DNA of 64,000 bases from positions 55,869 through 119,868 of IMG/VR virus record IMGVR_UViG_3300030110_003594; one strand, written 5' to 3'. Within the stretch, counting starts at the first letter, position 1, and every line of letters starts with the position of its first letter. Positions 58,687 to 64,000 of this stretch are shown here, piece by piece. The position numbers and the translations under genes were made by a program. The notes under the pieces were generated by a model. It was given only the letters and a program-made list of their open reading frames with translations, made no database searches and was not told where the DNA came from. The DNA comes from a virus.

Positions 58687-59923
58687 TATAGAATATGATT
58701 ATTTAGACAATGAAATTACAAATCCATCTCTTTCAGATGATTATTTTTCTTTTAAAAAAGCCGGTATATTTGCATATAGCGGAGATTGGAATACACAACA
58801 AATTGAAACAGACAATGTAATTGAAAAAGTATTAAATAATAAATTTGATAAAAACTATTTTACTAATAATGTAAATAGTTTATATAGATTACCAAATCTT
58901 ACATTATCTAGAGATAAAGTTGCAAACTTTAAAGATGAATGTAATTTTAAAGTAACTAGAGATAAAAATAAGGCTGATATTTGTGTAATTGGTAAAAAAA
59001 CTATTACAAAATTAACTGAAAGTACTTATAGAAATCCTATAACACTTAATGAACTTAAAAGGAACGCAGAAAATTTAATTCATAAACATAAGTTAAGACA
59101 AAATGAAATAGATGTTCTTAAAAATCTTATTTTTAATATAAGAAATGAATTTGGTGAAGATGTAATAATTCATAGATTTTCAAACAATTATTGGTATAAC
59201 CATGATTGTGTTGATCCATATACAAAAAAGATAAATAATACTTTAGAACATCTATTTGAATATGATTCATCATCTAATCATAGATCTAGAAATCATCATT
59301 ATACTTATTATGTAAAAAATGAAAATATAGAATTATATAAATGGTTATATGATAATACTGATAAAATGATTTTAGATACTGAACTTAATAAACTTTGTGT
59401 TGAGGATTCAGTAGTTTTATCTAAAGATGAATTTGAAAGATTAACTGATTTAGTTAGATCAACAGATGAAGAGAATGTTAATATAGGACTTACATTAATG
59501 GCTAATTGTAATGTAGAAGAATCTAAAACTTATTTATCATTATTATTTGCTTTTAATTCAGATAATATGAAAGGTAGAAAAGTTTGGAATCATGTTAATT
59601 TCAAATATCTTAGAACTTTATTTAATAAATATATTAATATGAGTTTATCAAATTGGGGTCATGCATATGATAATTTAATAAAATGTATGGTTGAAGACAA
59701 ATGTTTAACATTATGGTCATCTAGATATATTGCAACTAGAATGTTTACAAATGTATTGGAAAATAATTTTGGAATTAAACAAAATGATACAGTATTTACA
59801 ATATCTGTTAATGATCTAAAGTTAAAACCTGAATTTGAAGAACAATTAGTAGGAGAACATGATGATAAATTAAGTGAATTAATAACAGCTGGAGTAAGCC
59901 ATAATGATGATTTACCTTTTTAG
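58670..59923 (+). CDS. Unknown protein, paralogue of the previous gene, SSB-like C-terminal tip
   Basis: 417 residues. Residues 73-112 (YRLPNLTLSRDKVANFKDEC, then NKADICVIGKKT) and 251-301 (FERLTDLVRSTDEENVNIGL, then ANCNVEESKTYLSLL) match the preceding protein. It ends SHNDDLPF, the same form as the acidic tip of bacterial SSB proteins (DDIPF/DDLPF), which binds many repair and replication enzymes. No OB fold is evident. It overlaps its paralogue by 17 bp. A long imperfect hairpin follows (59942-59999). Function unknown; contact with SSB-binding host proteins is a hypothesis. Confidence 0.7.
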   Translation: MKTLISIEYDYLDNEITNPSLSDDYFSFKKAGIFAYSGDWNTQQIETDNVIEKVLNNKFDKNYFTNNVNSLYRLPNLTLSRDKVANFKDECNFKVTRDKNKADICVIGKKTITKLTESTYRNPITLNELKRNAENLIHKHKLRQNEIDVLKNLIFNIRNEFGEDVIIHRFSNNYWYNHDCVDPYTKKINNTLEHLFEYDSSSNHRSRNHHYTYYVKNENIELYKWLYDNTDKMILDTELNKLCVEDSVVLSKDEFERLTDLVRSTDEENVNIGLTLMANCNVEESKTYLSLLFAFNSDNMKGRKVWNHVNFKYLRTLFNKYINMSLSNWGHAYDNLIKCMVEDKCLTLWSSRYIATRMFTNVLENNFGIKQNDTVFTISVNDLKLKPEFEEQLVGEHDDKLSELITAGVSHNDDLPF

Positions 59924-59941
59924 GTAAATAACCAGCTTTGT

Positions 59942-59999
59942 GTGTGGAAAGTACGGGTAAGGTTAAAATATCTTGTGGAAGCCCGTGCTTCCTTCACAC
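59942..59999 (+). terminator. Long imperfect hairpin after the MoxR/paralogue operon
   Basis: GTGTG and AAAGTACGGG (59942-59957) pair with CCCGTGCTT and CACAC (59982-59999), with internal mismatches and a loop of about 24 bases. Followed by TTTAAAATT. It separates the operon from the next nuclease gene and overlaps a rejected upstream TTG start at 59973. Confidence 0.55.
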
Positions 60000-60014
60000 T
60001 TTAAAATTAAAAAA

Positions 60015-60995
60015 ATGAAAAAAGACCCAATAAAAGAAGAAGAATTTTATAACAAGGAGTTTAGCTTTAGTTACTCCTCTATAAATAAGATGCTTTTTTC
60101 ACCAAAACTTTTTTATAAAGATTATATTCTTAAAGAAAGGGAACTCAAGACTGATAAACATTTAATTGAAGGTAAATTACTTCATTTAATGTTATTACAG
60201 CCTGAAAAGCTCCATGATGAATTTAGTATCGTACCTAGTAAGATACCATCAGATAATGTTCGTAAAGTCTTAAATGATCTTAAAAACTATGGTAAAGAAA
60301 ATTTAGAAGACCTTGAACCAGAAATTATGACTACATTAAAAAATCATAATTTATATCAATCTTTTAAAGATGATAGTAAGAGACTTTCTAAAATTCAAAC
60401 ACCTGAAAATGAAGAATATTTCAAATTCTTACTTGAAAGTGGTAAAGATATTATAGATAATGATATGTTAGCTAAAGCTACTGAAAGAGTTGAGTTATTA
60501 AAACAAAACAAAGATGTAGCATCTTTAATGGAGGAGCAGGTAACAGATTTTGAAATGGATCCTGTTGAAATATATAATGAAAAATATCTTGAATGTAAAC
60601 TTAATGATTATAGATTTGGTTTAAAAGGATATATAGATAGATATATAATTGATCATGAGTCAAAAGAAATAACTATCATAGATTTTAAAACAACATCTAA
60701 AGGTATTGAAAAGTTTGCAGAAACTGTAGATTATTATAATTATTGGATGCAGGCATGTATATATATTATACTTGTTATGAAAAATGTTGATGAAAAAGTT
60801 GAAAATTACAAAATTAATTTTAAATTTGTCACCATAGATAATTATGATCAAATTTATATCTTTGATACATTAGAAGAAACTAGAACAAAATGGTCTATAG
60901 GATTTAAAGACATTCTAGATAAAGTTAATTATCATTGGAAAGAAAGAGATTATAGTTTACCATATGAATTCGCAAAAGGTAATGTAATTTTATAG
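60015..60995 (+). CDS. PD-(D/E)XK exonuclease-like protein
   Basis: 326 residues from ATG at 60015 (MKKDPIKEEEFYNKEFSFSY); a TTG at 59973 lies in the hairpin and is rejected. Motifs: KLLHLMLLQPEKLHDEFSIV (His region), LECKLNDYRFGLKGYIDRYI (D near 208), ITIIDFKTTSKG (D-x-K near 222-226) and YNYWMQACIYIIL (QxxxY-like). This is the pattern of phage RecE/PDDEXK_1 exonucleases. With the Sak4-like and SSB-like proteins it could form a recombination set. Its stop overlaps the next GTG. Confidence 0.85.
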   Translation: MKKDPIKEEEFYNKEFSFSYSSINKMLFSPKLFYKDYILKERELKTDKHLIEGKLLHLMLLQPEKLHDEFSIVPSKIPSDNVRKVLNDLKNYGKENLEDLEPEIMTTLKNHNLYQSFKDDSKRLSKIQTPENEEYFKFLLESGKDIIDNDMLAKATERVELLKQNKDVASLMEEQVTDFEMDPVEIYNEKYLECKLNDYRFGLKGYIDRYIIDHESKEITIIDFKTTSKGIEKFAETVDYYNYWMQACIYIILVMKNVDEKVENYKINFKFVTIDNYDQIYIFDTLEETRTKWSIGFKDILDKVNYHWKERDYSLPYEFAKGNVIL

Positions 60996-61552
60996 TGGAA
61001 AAAATATATAGAGAATATTTTCAAAAAAGTAAAGTGTTTCTTTATCCATTATTAGGAATAAAGAAAGGAGTGAGATTTGTCCCTGTTCAAACATATGTAT
61101 CATGGAATGATATATATCCAATGGATAAGGACAAATTACTTTGCTTTTATACAGTAGATCCTAAATGGAAAAAAGAATTTAAATTGTTTTCAGAATTATT
61201 TCTAGAAACAAATATTCTTTTTGAAGAAATGCATACTATTGAAAAAAATAATTTCTTATATATATTTGACATAAGTCCTTATAAGACAGATTTAAAAAAA
61301 TTTAGAAAAGGTAAATATTCAAAATTCAGAAAAAAAACAAAGGAACAAATAATGGCATTCTTTGGAGAAACTGGTAAAATATCAGAATACATAGAAAGCT
61401 ATTTATATCCTGAATTTTATTATGAAGATTATGCTGAAATATTAAATGTAAATGAAAAAGATTTAATGTCAGTAGGAGAATTATGTAGTTTACCTGATTT
61501 AGAAAAAGAAGATTTTAAAAAAGATTTAGCAATTGTAAAAGAATTAAAATAA
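60995..61552 (+). CDS. Unknown protein, 185 residues, GTG start
   Basis: GTG at 60995 (MEKIYREYFQKSKVFLYPLL) overlaps the upstream stop (TAGTG). The body is aromatic-rich (GVRFVPVQTYVSWNDIYPMD, then LYIFDISPYKTDLKKFRKG), the C-terminus helical and acidic. No domain recognised. Translationally coupled to the nuclease, so it may be a partner subunit. Confidence 0.6.
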   Translation: MEKIYREYFQKSKVFLYPLLGIKKGVRFVPVQTYVSWNDIYPMDKDKLLCFYTVDPKWKKEFKLFSELFLETNILFEEMHTIEKNNFLYIFDISPYKTDLKKFRKGKYSKFRKKTKEQIMAFFGETGKISEYIESYLYPEFYYEDYAEILNVNEKDLMSVGELCSLPDLEKEDFKKDLAIVKELK

Positions 61553-61557
61553 TTTTT

Positions 61558-61565
61558 TATATTTG
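61558..61565 (+). promoter_or_regulatory. Bacteroidota-type promoter with TAnnTTTG -7 element
   Basis: TATATTTG (61558-61565) with TTG at 61533-61535, 22 bases upstream, fits the Bacteroidota -33/-7 layout. The downstream leader ends AAACTGATATG. It probably drives the 61589 gene. Confidence 0.5.
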
Positions 61566-61588
61566 TAAATTAATTAAATAAAACTGAT

Positions 61589-62038
61589 ATGGCAAAAAAA
61601 ATGAAAAAGCATGTAGAGGAAAACCCAAAGACTATGATGTTAATCAAAAGTGCATTTGGCTCTATGAAAAGTTTTAAATTAATACCTATAAGTAATGATT
61701 GTCCTTATGTTGAGTGTTTATTTTCACCTGAACAAAAAATGATGGTTGTTATAGGAAAATTTATGAAACAAAGTTATCATATGGTACAAAGAATAGATGA
61801 TAATGGAGACCCATTACCTGTTAAAGGTAAACCAAGACCAAACGGTAAAGACGTTAGAGAAGAAAGAAGATTGGTTGACACTTGTTCAGAACACTATGTA
61901 GTTACTGAAGAAGAAATAAGAGAAATGATTCAAATGTTTGCTGTTAATCCAGATGCATTTGATTTAGATGAATTCTTTTTAGTGGAAAGTGAATTAGTAG
62001 GTTCTACAAATACTCCACCTATCTTAGAAAAAGTATAA
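61589..62038 (+). CDS. Conserved unknown protein, 149 residues
   Basis: MAKKMKKHVEENPKTMMLIK starts a small protein with a beta core (KSFKLIPISNDCPYVECLFS, then PEQKMMVVIGKFMKQSYHMV) and acidic helical C-terminus (EEEIREMIQMFAVNPDAFDL). It has its own promoter and ends at a strong terminator, so it is transcribed alone, often a sign of high or special expression. No domain recognised. Confidence 0.65.
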   Translation: MAKKMKKHVEENPKTMMLIKSAFGSMKSFKLIPISNDCPYVECLFSPEQKMMVVIGKFMKQSYHMVQRIDDNGDPLPVKGKPRPNGKDVREERRLVDTCSEHYVVTEEEIREMIQMFAVNPDAFDLDEFFLVESELVGSTNTPPILEKV

Positions 62039-62059
62039 ATATTAACCCTTCTAAAATTA

Positions 62060-62086
62060 AAGGGAGCTTCTGGCTCCCTTTTTTTT
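62060..62086 (+). terminator. Intrinsic terminator before the DNA polymerase gene
   Basis: AAGGGAGC pairs with GCTCCCTT, loop of 5, followed by eight T. A classic terminator 22 bp past the 61589-62038 stop. Confidence 0.92.
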
Positions 62087-62104
62087 GGATCAAACTGACA
62101 TGAC

Positions 62105-64000
62105 ATGAATCATTGGATAATGGATTATGAAACTTTGTCAAATTGTTTTGTAGCTGTATTCAAACATTACAAAACAGATGAGACACATATATTTTCTGTA
62201 TGTTCATTACAGAATGATTATGAAAAATTTTCAGAATTCCTAAAACAAAATGTTGAAAATAATGAATGGCACATATCCTATAATGGATTAGCATTTGATG
62301 CTCAAATAACTCATAATATAATAAAAGATCATGAGAATCTAATGTTAATGGACGGAGAAAGTGCAGCAGAAGAAATATATAGTTATGCTCAAGAAGCAAT
62401 TAAAAGATCTAGCAATAAAGAATTTCAAACTTTTGCTGAATGGCATATGACTATTAAACAAATAGATGTTTTTAAACTTAATCATTGGGATAATATGGCT
62501 AAGTTATCTAGTTTAAAGTGGATACAATATAGTATGGATTGGGAAAATATTATTGATATGCCTCTAGAACATACTACAAAAATAGATAAACAAGAACAGT
62601 TAGATTTAATTATTAAATATTGTATTAATGATGTTGAGTCAACAAAAGAAATTTTTGAAAGATCAAAACCATTAATAGCTTTAAGAAAAAACTTAACAAA
62701 TCAATATAATATAAATCTTTATAATGCATCTGAACCAAGGATTAGTAAAGAGTTATTTGCTTATTACTTAAGTAAAGAACTAAGTATACCTAAATATGAT
62801 CTTAAAAAATTAAGAACTTTTAGAAATGTTATTAAGATTAAAGATCTTATACTTGATTATATTAAGTTTGAGACACCTGAATTTAATAATTTACTTGAAA
62901 AATTTAAAACAGTAGAAATTAATCCTAATCAAACAAAAGGTGGATTTAAATATAATGTGAAGTATAAAGGAGTGAAAACACACTTTGGATTAGGCGGTGC
63001 TCACGGAGCAATGCAGCCAGGAGTGTATGAGTCTGATAATGAGAACGTTATAATGTCTTCAGATGTTGCCAGTTTTTATCCTAACTTAGCAATTATGAAT
63101 AAAATTTCACCTGCACATTTAGATAAGAAAGCATTCTGTCATCTATATGAATGGTTTTTCACAGAAAGAAAAAAGATTCCTAAAAGTGATCCTATGAATT
63201 ATGTATATAAGATTATTCTTAATAGTACGTATGGTCTTTCTAATGATAAAAACTCATTTTTATATGATCCTCAGTTTACTATGTTCATTACAGTTAATGG
63301 ACAGCTTACTTTGATGATGCTATATGAAATGATTATGGAAGCAATTCCTGAAGCAACACCTTTGTTACAAAATACAGATGGTGTTGAGACAATTATACCT
63401 AGATCTAAAATTGATTTATATATGGAAGTATGTAAGAAATGGGAAGAAATAACTAATCTTGTTCTTGAACATGATCAATATAAAAAATTAATATTAGCAG
63501 ATGTAAACAACTATATAGCAATTGATAATAATGGTAAAGCAAAATGTAAGGGACGTTTTGAATTTGAAAACTTGGCCCTTCATAAGAATAAGTCTAAACT
63601 TATTATACCAAAAGCTATATACGCCTACTTTGTTGATGGTACTTTACCAGAAGATACACTTAAAAATAATAATAATATACTTGATTATTGTATAGGTGGT
63701 AAATCTAAAGGTAACTGGAAACAAGTTGCTAGGTATATAAAAGATGGCAAAGGTCATGAAGATGAACTCCAAAAAATAAATAGATATTTTATTTCAAATA
63801 ATGGTGTTAAGATAATTAAAGTTAATAAAAATGATAACCGGGAAATACAGTTAGAATCAGGTAGATGGATGCAAACAATCTATAATGATACTAAAGTAAA
63901 AAAATGGGGATCATATGATATTAATGAAAAATATTATCTTGATGCAATAGAGAAAGAAATCAATAATATTATAGGAATTAAGTCTAATCAACTATTGCTA
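62105..64000 (+). CDS. polB: Family B DNA polymerase (C-terminus outside window)
   Basis: 632 codons from ATG at 62105 to the right edge with no stop. Exonuclease motifs: MDYETLSN (D7, E9), YNGLAFD (about 59-65) and YCINDVEST (about 172-180). Polymerase motifs: A DVASFYPNLA (D320), B KIILNSTYGLS (K369-G377), C QNTDGVE (D425). The first Asp of the usual DTD is Asn, but the essential second Asp remains. It has proofreading and synthesis domains without an obvious protein-priming insertion. Start context AAACTGACATGAC; an ATG at 62100 leads at once to a stop. It copies the phage genome with the helicase and primase encoded upstream. Confidence 0.93.
   Translation, partial: MNHWIMDYETLSNCFVAVFKHYKTDETHIFSVCSLQNDYEKFSEFLKQNVENNEWHISYNGLAFDAQITHNIIKDHENLMLMDGESAAEEIYSYAQEAIKRSSNKEFQTFAEWHMTIKQIDVFKLNHWDNMAKLSSLKWIQYSMDWENIIDMPLEHTTKIDKQEQLDLIIKYCINDVESTKEIFERSKPLIALRKNLTNQYNINLYNASEPRISKELFAYYLSKELSIPKYDLKKLRTFRNVIKIKDLILDYIKFETPEFNNLLEKFKTVEINPNQTKGGFKYNVKYKGVKTHFGLGGAHGAMQPGVYESDNENVIMSSDVASFYPNLAIMNKISPAHLDKKAFCHLYEWFFTERKKIPKSDPMNYVYKIILNSTYGLSNDKNSFLYDPQFTMFITVNGQLTLMMLYEMIMEAIPEATPLLQNTDGVETIIPRSKIDLYMEVCKKWEEITNLVLEHDQYKKLILADVNNYIAIDNNGKAKCKGRFEFENLALHKNKSKLIIPKAIYAYFVDGTLPEDTLKNNNNILDYCIGGKSKGNWKQVARYIKDGKGHEDELQKINRYFISNNGVKIIKVNKNDNREIQLESGRWMQTIYNDTKVKKWGSYDINEKYYLDAIEKEINNIIGIKSNQLLL

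Noticed and set aside
59973-60014. TTG-started extension of the PD-(D/E)XK protein
   Set aside because: It overlaps the long hairpin at 59942-59999; ATG at 60015 is preceded by an A-rich leader.
1-64000. Stop-codon reassignment (TAG or TGA read as amino acid), known in some crAss-like phages
   Set aside because: TAA, TAG and TGA all end genes at sensible positions, and no long gene is interrupted by in-frame TAG or TGA.
1-64000. CRISPR array
   Set aside because: No regularly spaced direct repeats with unique spacers were seen; the repeats at 39.2-39.7 kb are irregular.
1-64000. Giant crAss-type RNA polymerase
   Set aside because: No DFDGD-type catalytic motif or suitable multi-kilobase gene lies in the window; it could lie beyond the left edge.
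1-64000. Integrase, transposase or insertion sequence
   Set aside because: No recombinase motifs or terminal inverted repeats with target duplications were found, so nothing here indicates lysogeny.

Overview
The window looks like the middle of the genome of a tailed, podovirus-type phage of the crAss-like group (Crassvirales or a close relative) that infects a Bacteroidota host. Four observations support this. The two gene blocks diverge: virion genes lie on the minus strand from 1 to about 38.7 kb, and early/replication genes lie on the plus strand from about 38.9 kb to the right edge. The order of the virion genes (terminase, portal, acidic scaffold-like protein, capsid protein, ring-like proteins, giant muzzle-like protein, cargo-like protein) is typical of the group. 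The DNA is AT-rich, with A-rich leaders lacking Shine-Dalgarno sites. Several promoters have the Bacteroidota -7 form TAnnTTTG. TAA, TAG and TGA all end genes, so the standard code is used. PhoH, a GroES-like protein and small basic proteins of types common in aquatic viruses hint at a non-gut host. That last point is inference.

Minus block, read in its direction of transcription (right to left). UVR-motif protein and SNase; four small Lys/Arg-rich proteins; holin-like protein; PhoH; coiled-coil protein; L,D-transpeptidase-like putative endolysin; HTH-like protein; HU/IHF-like protein; zinc-ribbon-like protein; PD-(D/E)XK nuclease; unknown; GroES-like co-chaperonin; large terminase; portal; scaffold-like; beta-rich decoration-like; major capsid; two virion proteins; Cys-rich virion proteins; two large appendage proteins; FnIII protein; metallophosphoesterase; unknown; two ring-like proteins; a 2,644-residue muzzle-like protein; and a cargo-like protein cut by the left edge. 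A repeated promoter-like motif (TTTGTATATTATAGTGTA and variants) and terminator-then-promoter junctions divide this block into transcription units.

Control region, 38.7-39.7 kb. It holds divergent promoter-like sequences, inverted and direct repeats and DnaA-box-like sites around a single small gene. It may be an early control region or an origin.

Plus block. A run of small overlapping genes comes first, many encoding membrane proteins or lipoproteins (39.7-43.6 kb). An SSB-like protein, HNH protein, SF2 helicase and 3D/beta-barrel putative murein protein follow. The replication-recombination set is DnaA domain IV protein, winged-helix protein, DnaB-like helicase, Sak4-like ATPase, second SSB-like protein, TOPRIM primase-like protein and RusA resolvase. 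After these come DUF6878- and DUF6915-like proteins, a vWA/metallopeptidase protein paired with a MoxR-type AAA+ ATPase, and two paralogous unknown proteins, the second ending in an SSB-like DDLPF tip. The block closes with a PD-(D/E)XK nuclease and a family B DNA polymerase cut by the right edge.

The most unusual features are the von Willebrand A-like domains repeated across three appendage proteins, the MoxR/vWA-peptidase cassette with its paralogous partners, and the repeated minus-strand promoter motif.
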